The notes: generated by a model not told the origin, from the sequence alone. Positions 46,621 through 57,650 are shown, counted from the stretch's first letter. The stretch: DNA of 64,000 nucleotides from Notospermus geniculatus (GCA_002633025.1 NMRB01000500.1:98881-162880); one strand, 5' to 3'. Numbers and translations are program-made.

Positions 46621-47918
46621 GCATCATAATTTAATTTCAACAACTAAACATTGTGGCATATGGATGCAAAAATCCGCACCTTCATGCTGTTGGACTTATG
46701 GAGTGTTGTGCATTGTTTTCGGCTGCCAACCTACCCCGTCCCGCCATACCCCTCTACCAATATTATTGGAGGGGACGGGGCTGGCAGTGGAAAACAAGTG
46801 CATTCATAACTTCATATTTGAGATATGACTATTATCATAATTGGAGATGGTTATTTCACTTTTCACTGAACTATTTCTTCAGCTTCTGCAAATTTTTATT
46901 GGCTACTTCAGTCCAAGATGTGGTGCTTTTCCTTTAGTTTTGCACTTCATGGTTATCTGTGAAGCTTTTGGTCATGGTTGGTCGGTAACTGTTCACTTGG
47001 TCATATGAGAAGATTGGTTAGGTTTTCAGTCTTTGGTGATCTCACGTTTAAAGGGACACTGCCTGTGGTTTCAGAAAATGCCCCTCGGCAACGTTTCCAT
47101 CGTTTGGGGCATTTTTCTGTAGCACCCTATACAAGCACTTCAGCGAGTGCTGCATGTTGGTTTGTCACCCATATGCAAGATGGCGCCACTCCCCAATTTT
47201 CTCATATGCCTCTGTAGAAACATCAGTGAACAATCTGTCAGATCTGGCTTTAGTACAGTGAAGATTGCATTTACGGGCAACTTTCTTATGATTATCTGGG
47301 TTACGGGCAACCGTATGAGTCAACCAAGGTAATCTTGACATCTTCACAGTGGTTTGCCAATACGAGTGAAATAAATTAAGGTGTGGTTTTGGGGGTTGTC
47401 TATTCTGTATTAAATTTAGTGAGGGATCCTCTTGAACATTTTGGCCTGGTCAATAGATTTCAGTTGTGGGTATCCGTAACACTTGGGCAAAGTGAAGGAC
47501 ACATGGATGAAACTGGATTGCAAATTTTACTCATTAGTCCACTTCTGTCATTATGCACAAAATGTGATTGCCCCTAACCCAAATGTGAATATAAATCAGA
47601 CTTTCTGCTGCAAAATGCTCTTAAACGTATTCTAATCGTTTTTTATCACCGAGCTGCTTTTTGTATGACATGAATTTTCCATTATTCAATTAGTGTTCAT
47701 GGGGTGCTTCATCAGAAGAATAGCATGGGTTGGGGCTTCTGTGAGATTTATCAGAAGCGGAGAATCTAATGACTTAATTTTCCACCATTTAAAGTGATTT
47801 AATCCTTCGATGATCTATGTTTTCGACCCTTGTCGTGGTGGCAGGGTTTTCGACCTGCCACCACGTTCTGCGATAAGTGGTGTGGTTATCAGAGTTTGGA
47901 CAGTCCTTCAATGGTTTT

Positions 47919-48052
47919 ATGGCTGATATTCATAAAAGATAACAAATGCTTTTAGGTACTTCAAGTTTTGCAGTAATTTACATTGGACCTCGCCGTGCAA
48001 ATCTTAAGTACCGGGTAAAAGCATCTGCTAACTTTTATGAATACCAGCCCAT
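47919..48052. mobile_element. Palindromic MITE, TATTCATAAAAG family, copy 3
   Basis: The ends are ATGGCTGATATTCATAAAAG and CTTTTATGAATACCAGCCCAT. Its centre is inverted relative to copies 1 and 2 (ACTTCAAGTTTTGCAGT then TTACATTGGAC). Confidence 0.8.
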
Positions 48053-48241
48053 ACATGTATGTTAACTATCCCACTGCCTTTGAAAATGACACTGCTCACC
48101 GCAAAACATGGTGGGAAACTCCGGAGAGGAAACAGGCCTTTAGTCTCCCTCAAGTTTGTTGCTGCTCCCTGCATTCCTGTTTATAAAGTGAGGAAGCTCC
48201 CAATTTCCCTCTTTGCTCAAGGTTCCTTTTTCCTTCCACAG

Positions 48242-48351
48242 ACTTCGACACGGACGACGAAACGGATCAGTTACTGGACAAGGAGTACAAGGGTGAAGAG
48301 AAACTGGACATCCCCGAGTTGAGCCGACCACCGGTCAATAGAAGTGCACAG
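48242..48351 (+). CDS. X11/Mint-like gene, acidic linker exon
   Basis: This 110-base exon lies between CCTTCCACAG and the donor CAG|GTAGAG. Two leading bases complete a phase-1 codon and 36 codons follow, ending in phase 0. The peptide begins DFDTDDETDQLLDKEYKGEE and ends in a proline/arginine stretch (PELSRPPVNRSAQ). It reads as a linker shortly before the PTB domain. Acidic segments in this region are common in Mint proteins, but I see no specific binding motif that I can name. The following intron is only 280 bases. Confidence 0.78.
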
Positions 48352-48474
48352 GTAGAGTTGTCGTAGTGAACGTGGGAGATTCGCATCCCATTGTTGTCAG
48401 CTGGAAACAGTTTGAAGCTCGTTATGCATGTATTGAAGTTGGCGATATGAATAATATGTAGACCTCTAAGGGAC

Positions 48475-48590
48475 CCGTGAACCTCATGCTCCAGGTCCAT
48501 GTAGCTGCCAGCGGGTCAAACCTACAACTCACCAGATGGAGAGGCATCGCTGTCTGCACTGCACCACTCTAACAGCTAGGAATTTGTGGG
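48475..48590 (-). mobile_element. tRNA-derived SINE head filling a short intron
   Basis: The minus strand has AGCTGTTAGAGTGGTGCAGT (A box region) and GTTGTAGGTTTGACCCGC (B box). It occupies about 115 of the 280 bases of the intron before the microexon. Confidence 0.65.
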
Positions 48591-48631
48591 CTTTGTTGCA
48601 TCCAGATTTGATTCTCTTCTTCTTCTTTCAG

Positions 48632-48662
48632 GCTGAGAAACGTCGCACTCGTGCGAAAGAAG
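48632..48662 (+). CDS. X11/Mint-like gene, 31-nt microexon
   Basis: This microexon follows a strong pyrimidine tract (TTCTTCTTCTTTCAG) and ends at an excellent donor, AAG|GTGAGC. It encodes AEKRRTRAKE plus one base. It joins a phase-0 intron to a phase-1 intron, so skipping it would shift the frame into the PTB exon. It should therefore be constitutive, unless skipping is used to switch the protein off. The basic peptide sits immediately before the PTB exon. Its reality rests on the two strong splice sites and on phase agreement on both sides; cDNA would be decisive. Confidence 0.65.
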
Positions 48663-50387
48663 GTGAGCAGGAATCATGTAAGCTAAAACTTAATGATTAC
48701 TCTGAATGTGTATTCCATATACTGTTGTCTGTGTGCTTGGTTTAAGTTGCACACTCAAACAGGGTGAGTAAAAACAAGTAAGTCTGAAGAATGTCGAATC
48801 TTTATTCGCAAAGTTTTCTGAATGGCTCTGAAATTTGCTAAGAGTTAGTCAGCTTTAACAGCTTACCAGCTGTGACAGGAAATTCTAACAGCTTCTATTA
48901 AACAGCTGTAACAATTTTCTACTTTCTAACTGCGAATGACAAACATCTTACACGTAACAGTCTTGCAATAACTCCTGATGCCATGAAAATCACCAGAAGC
49001 AGAGAGTGTTCAAATTGTGGTGTACCGTATGTTCTGCATTTGATGAAAGTTGCTTGGGTCATGTACGAATGCTAACAGTATTGTTGTGTCACTTTAACAC
49101 AGTCGAACGTGTTTTGGTCATCTGCATTCAAAGAGTTTGGTATTGTCACAGTGAATTGAAAATGCATGTTGTAACAAACAGATTTGACCTATTTAGGAGA
49201 GACATCGGATGTGGAGTTACTGGCCTGCAAGGGTTGCCATAGATCCCATTGACCTGTTGACCTCTGGGATCTTCATTTCCTCTCCTGGATGACCTACTTA
49301 TACTGACCAATGAACTATCAGTTCCCATCGGTAGTCTGTAGTTTCCGGAAAGCTGGAATGCTGGAAAGTATGTTGGAAAGCTGGAAAGTGTGGGGAATTC
49401 CAAAGGTTCTGTATAAAATCTGGAATATCCCGATGGAACGTTCTTGGTGGTGTTTGAAGTTACTGAAAACGCAGCATTGAAATTTTATTGAAGGCCTACC
49501 CAACGATGATATCAATTATCAGGTTAATGTGTGCGACCCAGACTGACAACCTGCAACACAGAATAGGAAGGAGGTACACAGCGTTTTTGGTTCGCCCCAC
49601 TTGTAGTACACAGTAAGATGAAACCATCTGACCTCTGCAATTGAGATTATCTGTGTGTGACCTGCATATCACTTCAGTTCACCCAGGCCTGAGAGCATGG
49701 GTGTCATCATACGAGAACTGGTGGTGGTTTTGCATGGAGTTGATGTTAGCATGATGTGTTGATGACTGATGCCAAATGCGAGGGTCTGAGGGTCCGAGTC
49801 CGGTAGAAAGCTACGTCTTCACCTTAGAAACCCGTTATTTATGCAAATACACATGTTCAGTGGAAGAAAGCCTGCAGGCTTCATACATGTCATATCCTGT
49901 TTCCCTGTCTGATCTCACCTTGTTCAACTGGGTGTCTATAAAATGAGAACTGAGCAAATGGCACTTGGCCCAGAAAGGCACTCTTTCGGTTTTATCGAGT
50001 ATCGGGCAGATGGGGGGTTAGGATTTGGGGTTTGGTTGAAAGTGAGTGATCACCAGCTTTATATACAGCACAAAAAATGACAAAAAGTGATCAGTTAATG
50101 GATTTAATAAACTTTCCATACTTTCCGGTACTTTCCATATTTCCAGGTTTCCAGCTTTCCAGCATTCCGGAAACTACAGACTACCGTTCCCATCTTATCT
50201 TGTCGAAAACCCGCAGTAGTCTCAGACTGTGTATGGGCAGTTATACATGTATCTGCAAATGAAGATGATCATGATCGCGAGTCATTATGATGTGATCAGC
50301 TACAACTGCAGATCTTTCATGAGTTCGCCGCCCTCCGTCTTTCTCAGCTGTGACTTGAAATCACATCACGATGACTTCTTTATTTGC

Positions 50388-50484
50388 CATCCTCCCACCG
50401 CTGGGCTCTGGTCTCCCTCCTCTTCATACGCTCCCACACAGCGTATGAAGAGAAGCGAGACCAGAGCCCTACGGAGGGAGGATG
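50388..50484. mobile_element. Foldback MITE, CATCCTCCC family, copy 4
   Basis: The arms CATCCTCCCACCGCTGGGCT and the inverse are nearly complete. The flanks TTATTTGC and TTATTCGT are an 8-bp duplication with two mismatches. Confidence 0.85.
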
Positions 50485-51910
50485 TTATTCGTGGATATGG
50501 CCACCCATATTACTATGACTGACCAGTTAGCTGGAAGCCATACAAATGTCTGGGTGAAAGTTCGGAAGGCCAGCCTACTAATTGTATTATCACGAAACCC
50601 CTGTCCATCTTGTTTCCATATTCCTCGTCACGCTCGCAAACCATTTAACTAACGCTAAGTGTCAGTTACATCCGCTGCTGAAATTCACAGTCATGATTCG
50701 TTTGGCTCTCCACGCTAATGAATCGGATGGAGGCAAGAAGTGCATACCTGGTCCCTAGGTGCTGAGGATGAATGAGAAACACTTGTAATGTACTGTTCTA
50801 CAGTCCTAGGTGTGAGGTTGATTTGTGAGGAGTACGGCGATGAACATCGAACAATTCAAAAGACAGAATTCATATGAAACACAGACTTTTCATCTGCCAT
50901 TTTGCACTAAACCCTAACCTAGATTTGTTGAGGCACTCAAAATTCCCTACCCATTCCCCACTCCCGACTCATTTCCTGATTGCAATTACTGTTTTATATC
51001 ACAGCACAATAACTAAAAAGCTATTTTCAATGTTTCCAACAAAATCTGCAATCTTCAAGCGAATCCTCAGCGACTTCAAGATGTTTTTCTCGGAAAATCT
51101 CCCTGCAATGTTTTCACTCGCCTTGGATTTCTGAATTTGTTTATCATTCCTAAGTATTTCTTTTCCGAATATCTTCTTGCATTTTTTCCTTTTTTCCAAA
51201 TGAATGTTTTAGTCATAAGAACATATGAATGTATATGTGCAGCACTTTAGTCCGAGTAACCCTAAATGTCTGTGTGTCAAATGAAAATCTTAGTAAATTA
51301 TCTTAGTATAACTTCCTTTAATTAGTCTTAGCATAATTTTTCTGTAATCTATTTTAGTAAAAAGTCTTAGTATAATGTATTGACATTTTGTGATTGTTTT
51401 TATCTTTTTCTTCCGTTTTAAACTATTTTCTCACACTTTGTGATTGAATGTTCCTTAGCAATTGACTAGTTAGTTTTCTATTGAAGATTTGCATGAATTT
51501 CCATGTACCGGTATGTGACGAACATCAGCCATGAAAATCCATGTTTTGTAGTTGTACTAGTTGCTGGTCACGAATTCCATGTGAGCCTCATGTGTCCATC
51601 CTTTGTGCCTTGAAGACGTTTATACTGTGAGGTGTGCCCAAGAATGTTAGGAAGATAGTCAAAAGTTTTGTAAACATTGGCCCAAATCAATGAAGAAGTC
51701 TCTAAATTTGTTTCATTATTTTGCGTTTGAGAATCATCTGAAATTTGATCCTCTCCCAGTGAGAACGACACAATTGCTAATGATATTGTAAAAGGAGAAT
51801 TGGTATGATGTCTTCCCTTGACATATGTCACAATCCTTTGGTATATTAACTGAAATCATACCACTTGGAAGATAAACCAGGTTTCCAAGATAAATTACGT
51901 TAAACGTAAA

Positions 51911-52553
51911 CATTACCAGCTTTGGCAGGACACTTTGACGCGCACGCACCGTAGCCCCAAAATGACGCACTACCGATCAACACGCAAAATGTACAGCAGT
52001 CATACTTTGAACAATTGTGGCGCCCCATAGGATTTCTGCAGCAACTTTGCGGATAGCACATGAGATTCCTCTATTGAAGACGAATATCCTGGCTTAGTTT
52101 GGGGGGATTTCGAGAAAGTTTTCTGGTGTCACCTATGAGGCTCTAAATTTGACAGCTTTTACGCTGTCCGAAGAGGCACTGAGCTGAAAATTCGCGTTTT
52201 CGTCAACTTCGGACGTGCGGGCAAAGAAAATCATGCTAGATGGCATATTTGCGTATAGCTCCGGTGGATGGTTATAACATTGGCTGTGTATGTGTGAATT
52301 TTCATTGGGTTTTGCCGATTTTGGCTGGTGTCACCAGGGGCCCTGAAAATCAGATGTATTTGGGTCTGCTACAAGCTGAAAGTTGATTTTCAAGCCTCGC
52401 GACGTCGTCCTTCTCGGGGCCGCGTCATGGTTGTCAACGACGCAGCGTCGTTGACAACCATGACGCGGCTCTCTCATTGATCAAAATGACGCACGTGATC
52501 ACCGAGCATAGCGTCACGTAGCGGCGTTGATATTCCGTCCAAAGCTGGTAATG
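51911..52553. mobile_element. 643-bp element with CATTACCAGCTTTGG ends, abutting the gap
   Basis: The left end is CATTACCAGCTTTGGCAGGA; the right end is the inverse CCAAAGCTGGTAATG, whose last base is the last known base before the N run. Both subterminal regions contain AATGACGCAC. The interior shows no transposase. The target duplication cannot be read because of the gap. Confidence 0.75.
52419..52469. repeat. Perfect 25-bp inverted repeat with 1-base centre
   Basis: The left arm GCCGCGTCATGGTTGTCAAC continues GACGC; the centre base is A at 52444, and the exact reverse complement follows to 52469. It lies within the 643-bp element, 84 bases before the gap. Confidence 0.95.
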
Positions 52554-53165
52554 NNNNNNNNNNNNNNNNNNNNNNNNNNNNNNNNNNNNNNNNNNNNNNN
52601 NNNNNNNNNNNNNNNNNNNNNNNNNNNNNNNNNNNNNNNNNNNNNNNNNNNNNNNNNNNNNNNNNNNNNNNNNNNNNNNNNNNNNNNNNNNNNNNNNNNN
52701 NNNNNNNNNNNNNNNNNNNNNNNNNNNNNNNNNNNNNNNNNNNNNNNNNNNNNNNNNNNNNNNNNNNNNNNNNNNNNNNNNNNNNNNNNNNNNNNNNNNN
52801 NNNNNNNNNNNNNNNNNNNNNNNNNNNNNNNNNNNNNNNNNNNNNNNNNNNNNNNNNNNNNNNNNNNNNNNNNNNNNNNNNNNNNNNNNNNNNNNNNNNN
52901 NNNNNNNNNNNNNNNNNNNNNNNNNNNNNNNNNNNNNNNNNNNNNNNNNNNNNNNNNNNNNNNNNNNNNNNNNNNNNNNNNNNNNNNNNNNNNNNNNNNN
53001 NNNNNNNNNNNNNNNNNNNNNNNNNNNNNNNNNNNNNNNNNNNNNNNNNNNNNNNNNNNNNNNNNNNNNNNNNNNNNNNNNNNNNNNNNNNNNNNNNNNN
53101 NNNNNNNNNNNNNNNNNNNNNNNNNNNNNNNNNNNNNNNNNNNNNNNNNNNNNNNNNNNNNNNNN
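52554..53165. other. Assembly gap (612 N)
   Basis: This is a run of 612 unknown bases. The last known bases on the left are the right terminal inverted repeat of the element at 51911-52553. The right side begins in sequence similar to the 3' part of the repeat at 63640-64000. Confidence 1.
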
Positions 53166-53269
53166 AAATCTGATTGGTCAACGACGTGAACGCTCTAACT
53201 TGAGAATGCTTTGGAATTTTCGTCTCACATTTTGTATGTTCATACCTCATGACATGACGCTTCTCGCTA

Positions 53270-53465
53270 TTGAAAATCGACCGGATCTGATTCCTACTTT
53301 GGCCACCAGGGGGCACATAGTGAAATGACAAAATTGGCAATTACTCCTAAACTAGTCATCGAAACTTCATGAAATTTTTATGGTGGGTGTATCCAGTCAG
53401 GGTACACAACATATCAGACGGATTTTTCATTAGACCTACATTTCAAGGTGACAGAGGCCGAGGGG
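53270..53465 (+). repeat. AGCTCACC/CGTAACCGCTGG repeat, 3' part
   Basis: TTTGGCCACCAGG, AATTACTCCTAAACTA, ATTTTTATGGTGGGTGTA, ACAACATATCAGACGG, GACCTACATTTCAAGGT and GACAGAGG match in order the end of the repeat at 63640-64000. The 5' part probably lies in the gap. Confidence 0.75.
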
Positions 53466-54051
53466 TTATGCCCGCAACAGCGTGGCTATTTTTTGACAAG
53501 TTCAGTCTAATCCAGGAAAATATTTTATGGTTTTCTCCATCTTTCTTATAGTATGTAACATACTATAATCCTTGCTATGTACTCTCTCTCTCAGACCATC
53601 CCACCAATGCATTTTACATGTAGAAATCTTCATTTTGCTGTCTCGACACTCATCCAGTGCACACACAGTCATATTTATTCAAGCCTAGTCTTGATTTTGG
53701 TCAATTTAGTTGCAAGTCTAGCTTACGAGAGGCTGCATGTAACTTCGAACTTGCGGACTGATGAAGAGAGGTGCTGAATGTTCTGGTCAGTTTCAAGAGT
53801 CCGCGTAGAGCATTGAACATCGCGAATTTTGCATTTGTCCAAGTGAATGACTATTTTGTATAATAATTTGCTTGTTTCTCAAATGTTCTGCACTGTTCAT
53901 TATAACCACTGCACAATTCTTAGTGTTGTCCTTTCTGCTTTTTTCACCCATGCATCTGTCTTCCTGTTAATGTTCTTGGTAAGTCCCGTAACTATACTAA
54001 TATTTTGCCCAGTGTTTTAGGATGTGGTCATACTTTACAGTATCTCTCTAT

Positions 54052-54260
54052 ATGAGAGTTTTCTCATGAAGTTGGCTCTTGCTGGGCAACCCTGTGGACA
54101 GTCATTTGTGTCATTGGTCTTAGTGTAAAGCCAGCCATACATGGTCAGGCCTGCCAGTGAAGTTACGGTCTGCAGGCGTGGTGCAAGGAAGCTAGGGTGA
54201 AGATTGAAGCGATTTCGTGGTAGCCCATCTAGAGCCAACTGTCACGAGAAAACTCTCATG
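54052..54260. mobile_element. GAGAGCCAACT MITE, copy 3
   Basis: The long inverted ends ATGAGAGTTTTCTCATGA and CGAGAAAACTCTCAT, then AGTTGGCTCT and AGAGCCAACT. It shares GTCATTTGTGTCATTGGTCT with the copy at 58190. Confidence 0.8.
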
Positions 54261-55549
54261 TTGAGGGATTTAGAGATTTGCTCATATGCCTTGTTGCTTC
54301 AAAAGATGCTGTGGTACTGAAATGTGAAACACAGAAAGACTCCACAGTGCCACCTTTGTAAAGTACATTGCGAGTTCTTTTCAAGTACCGGTACCACAGG
54401 TCTTTTTTACAATCTTTCAATGTAATAAGTGACACTGTGTATGAGCATGGGGTGTTCTTTCTGCATGTGCTAGGTAGGCTTGGTGGAAGATGGCTTTATT
54501 TTGCGTCAGGAAAGTTTAGGGACAATTTCGAAGAAATCTGGGCTCTGCACAAATACTGAGGTGAAAGATAAGCATCCACTATGGCAGCACACCACCTCGG
54601 TCATGGCTTATTTTCTACGGCTGACAAACCCTGATACGCTGTCTGGGGGCAGCGGGTCTTGGAAGACTGCATGCTCAATCAACTTGGACTTGGGCATCCT
54701 TGCCTCTGAATGCATAAAGTGATGCAACATGGAATGGGACATAGGTAGAAGTCGCATCGTGAAGATGATGACAACTTCAAAGAGAGCTTTCATCAAAGTG
54801 TCAAAAAGCTTTGATGGAAAACATTTGCGTTGCCCCTTCTCCTTCATCAACTCCCAGCCTCTACAAGCAAGTTGAAGTTGCCACGTTCAGACTGGATCGT
54901 CCTGAACATGAAACTGCAGACATTTTTACATCATTCATAAAGTCAGCTGCACTTAAATACCGATGAATATAACGATATCGACCCATCAGTTGCTACCCTG
55001 AAGTAGAGCGATACAGTTGATTCAGTTTGATTTAGTTACCCTTCAATATTGTAGATGGCATCAGACCGTGCGTTTTTGAGAAGGCTGTCAGATGCTCGTC
55101 TGCTATATCCATCTGGCAAGATTTGATAAGGCTAATTGATGATTTATTAATCACTTGATGGATGCATTATTTGGAGGTGCTGCTTTTAGGGCAAGTCTTG
55201 TTTGAAATCTGGTGCTAGCTAGGGTGGGTTACTGTCTGTGTTTTCGTTTTATTTTTCCATTCTATTGTTAGAAAGGCTTTTCAATTCTCTTTTCCTTTAT
55301 TTTCCGGTACTGGGTTGGTTTAGTTTTGAAATTCTGTACTTGGAAAACATATCTGATATCCAAATGCTGTCAAAATCATTTGCGATTCCTTTTGGTGTCA
55401 ATTAAGAAAGATAATTTCAGTTAATTTCACTGATTTTCATCAGCTATTGAAGCTGCATATTTTATTTCTATCAGCTTGTTCTCATTTTACGACTACATGT
55501 ATATTGTTTTAAGGCAGTGTTGTCAACTTGTCACAACCCTTATAGTTTT

Positions 55550-55678
55550 GCTAGCAGCCATCTTGCCAAAATTAGGTCATCGTCATGGAGATTTACCCCA
55601 TTGGGAAGAACCAATCATCTGTCACTCTAGAAAAAATTTCCATGGTGATGACCTAATTTTGGCAAGATGGCTGCTAGC
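55550..55678. mobile_element. Palindromic MITE, GCTAGCAGCCATCTTGCC family, copy 2
   Basis: Near-perfect arms: GCTAGCAGCCATCTTGCCAA, then AATTAGGTCATCGTCATGG, with the inverse on the right. The centre, which has ACCAATCAT, is inverted relative to the copy at 8192. Confidence 0.88.
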
Positions 55679-55834
55679 GATGCTCATATAAATGTCTCCA
55701 AGAGAAAACAATTGTGATCACGCCCCCAGATCTGCTTGGGCTTCCGGCATGAAGTGACTATCCCATCATGATCAGGGCCTATCACATCTGGTTTGGGGTA
55801 TGACTTTATTCTGGTTCTCTCTTCATTTTGTGAC

Positions 55835-55905
55835 GAGGGCAGCTCTGTTTGGCCAAGCAGGTTATATCTGGAAGCTCTAGTTTCCTCCTGCATTGCAATA
55901 TTTCT
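55835..55905 (+). repeat. Decayed SINE tail fragment
   Basis: GCAGGTTATATCTGGAAGCT then AGTTTCCTCCTGCATTGCAA resembles the tail of the SINE at 42695. Confidence 0.4.
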
Positions 55906-56531
55906 CACCCTTTTCTAATGATCTAAGGAAATGCTGTGAGCATCACAATTGTTTTCATGTTGGTGTGATGTATCTACCCCAGAGTCCAGCAGACGGCATC
56001 TTCTGTCGAAGTTTTCTCACATCCTTCAGTACTGATGGAAAAATATTTGAAGAAAGTTTGTTCCTATCATCCATCGAAGAATGTTTCTTCAAATTCTTTC
56101 CACATCATTGAAGGTTTAAAAAAATTTGAACAGAAGATGCTGACTGCTCAAATCTAGGAGTGGATATACACATAGCACATATCAATTAGCTGTTGTCACA
56201 TAAATGGGCACAACAAAGCCATTGTAATCCCAATTTTGTTGAGAAAAAGGCACCATTTCCTAAGAATTAGCTTGCTGTCTAACCAAGCGCTTTGAAATCC
56301 AGTCCTTCATCCAGTCAGAAAAAAGTTAGTTTGACAACCAAACATAACAAATTCCTCCTTGAACTCACAATTGCTATGACTGTCGCTGCTGTGGCTGTTG
56401 ACCTGCTATAACGTGCCCTGAGAAACCTGAGTTTCACTGTGCCCATCACAGCCCTTGGAGACAGCCGCACCTTTCTCCACTTCAGCATTTCTATTAACTC
56501 TCCATTTAACGTTCCAAATTTCCCTTCACAG

Positions 56532-56683
56532 TGGCCATCTCGGATCCCGATGAACCTACAGTCCTGATAGAGGGCGTCCTGTTCCGTGCACGATACCTCG
56601 GCTCGACGCAGCTCATCTCGGAAGGCCAGCCTTCGAAGGCGATGAGGATGATGCAGGCACAGGAAGCTGTTGGAAGGATAAAG
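56532..56683 (+). CDS. X11/Mint-like gene, N-terminal part of PTB/PID domain
   Basis: This 152-base exon identifies the gene. Two leading bases complete the codon started at 48662 and 50 codons follow, ending at AAG|GTTGAC (phase 0). The peptide has the start of a PTB domain of X11/Mint type: [17 protein letters not shown], then a variable loop, then [14 protein letters not shown]. The YLGSTQL strand and the RMMQAQEAV helix are characteristic of APBA1/2/3 and their invertebrate orthologues, which bind NPxY-type tails such as that of the amyloid precursor protein and act in synaptic vesicle and trafficking scaffolds. The remaining PTB strands, the C-terminal PTB helix and both PDZ domains must lie on later exons. 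None was recognised between 56684 and 64000. Confidence 0.9.
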
Positions 56684-56689
56684 GTTGAC

Positions 56690-56920
56690 ATCTATTTTTT
56701 CTCTCTCTGCCATCTTCAGTTAGTGTTAGCTGTAGCTCCCTAAGTACCTGTCACCTTGGGTTCGTTAAAGATAGTTACTGTGCTGAGGTGAGGTGAACTC
56801 AAGTGTGAACACAGTGCAAGTTCTCATTATCAGGTAGGCACTAATACATGTACGAACACAGGGCGAAAGCATTATAAGATGATACGCTCGATTATGAATC
56901 TTCACTAGTATTCTGGCCGA
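56690..56920 (+). other. Sequence after PTB exon, nothing recognised
   Basis: This intronic sequence follows the donor at 56684. I see no further PTB or PDZ exon here or downstream to the window end. Confidence 0.5.
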
Positions 56921-56929
56921 TGAGGTCGA

Positions 56930-57650
56930 CGTTCACATTTCATCAGACCACATCAAACAGGTCCAGAATTCTCGACCATGTTCACGGATCTTAAAGATGT
57001 TCACATCTCATCACTGAGGAAGATGTTCACACCTCATTTCAAGGATCTCACAAGATGTTCACAGTACTATATAAAGGATCTTAGGCCACACTTTTTTTAT
57101 TTATTGGATTACGGATCCGCCCCCCAGGTTTTTTGAAAATGTTGAAAAAAAATAAAATTCCCGATGGTCTATTTTGTGTTCTTGTTTTTTTCCCGCCGAC
57201 CACTAGGTGCAATGTAAAAGATATTTAAATGCTGACGCCCTGTATTTTCAGGATATAGGCCCCTATGTAGGCCATATCTCTTGTTCTACTGTTGCATCAA
57301 TAAAAGGTTTTATTTCTTTTTTAGCACATTTCACTTTTTTTATTCCCTCCCCCTTGAATTTCAGTGACGCATAGCACGTAACACTAGGGAAAAAATTAAA
57401 AAGTCAAAGATTTTTGTATTTTATTTTTATTTTTATTCCCTCCCCTCCTACATAGGTTTTGGCCTGAAAAATCCGTAATCCAATAAATATAAAAAGTGTG
57501 GCCTTACAAGATGTTCACATCCCATCACTAAGGATCTTACTAGATGTTCACGTCCCATCACTAAGGATCTAACAAGTTGTTCACATCCTAATCACTAAGG
57601 ATCCAAACAAGATGTTCACATCCCATCAGAATGTTCACATCCCATCACGA
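56930..57650. repeat. Minisatellite, ~33-bp unit, interrupted
   Basis: Units contain AGATGTTCACATCCCATCAC and TAAGGATCTTAC. The array is split by a 420-bp MITE and is followed by a second palindromic element whose right flank (TAAGGATCTTGCAA) still looks like array sequence. Confidence 0.85.
57084..57503. mobile_element. Harbinger-like MITE, 420 bp, inside a minisatellite
   Basis: The inverted ends GGCCACACTTTTTTTATTTA and TAAATATAAAAAGTGTGGCC (variable T run) and TTGGATTACGGAT close to both ends. The flank is TTA on each side (57081-57083, 57504-57506). The array unit GATCTTACAAG supplies the empty-site sequence, supporting a 3-bp TTA duplication as in PIF/Harbinger elements. The core has AT-rich CCCTCCCC patches. 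Confidence 0.85.

Larger units (their letters stand above)
44490..48241 (+). other. 3.75-kb intron of X11-like gene
   Basis: The intron contains the TGACGTCA cluster (45719-46034), a CTAACTGATAAGTCCC minisatellite (46315-46620) and a palindromic MITE (47919-48052). Nothing is recognised in 46630-47910 apart from an AAAGGGACACTGCC sequence at about 47052, which resembles a transposon end but has no partner that I can see. Confidence 0.6.
48663..56531 (+). other. 7.9-kb intron of X11-like gene, with assembly gap
   Basis: This intron runs from the microexon to the PTB exon. It contains a foldback MITE (50388-50484), a 643-bp inverted-repeat element ending at the gap, the gap itself, a repeat fragment after the gap, and MITEs at 54052-54260 and 55550-55678. 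Bases 48670-50380, 50490-51900 and 54270-55540 show no recognisable coding sequence. An additional small exon could be hidden in the gap, but the phases already match without one. Confidence 0.6.

Noticed and set aside
52474-53340. Apparent 288-codon minus frame and 220-codon plus frame
   Set aside because: Almost the whole length is the N run, so the frames are empty.
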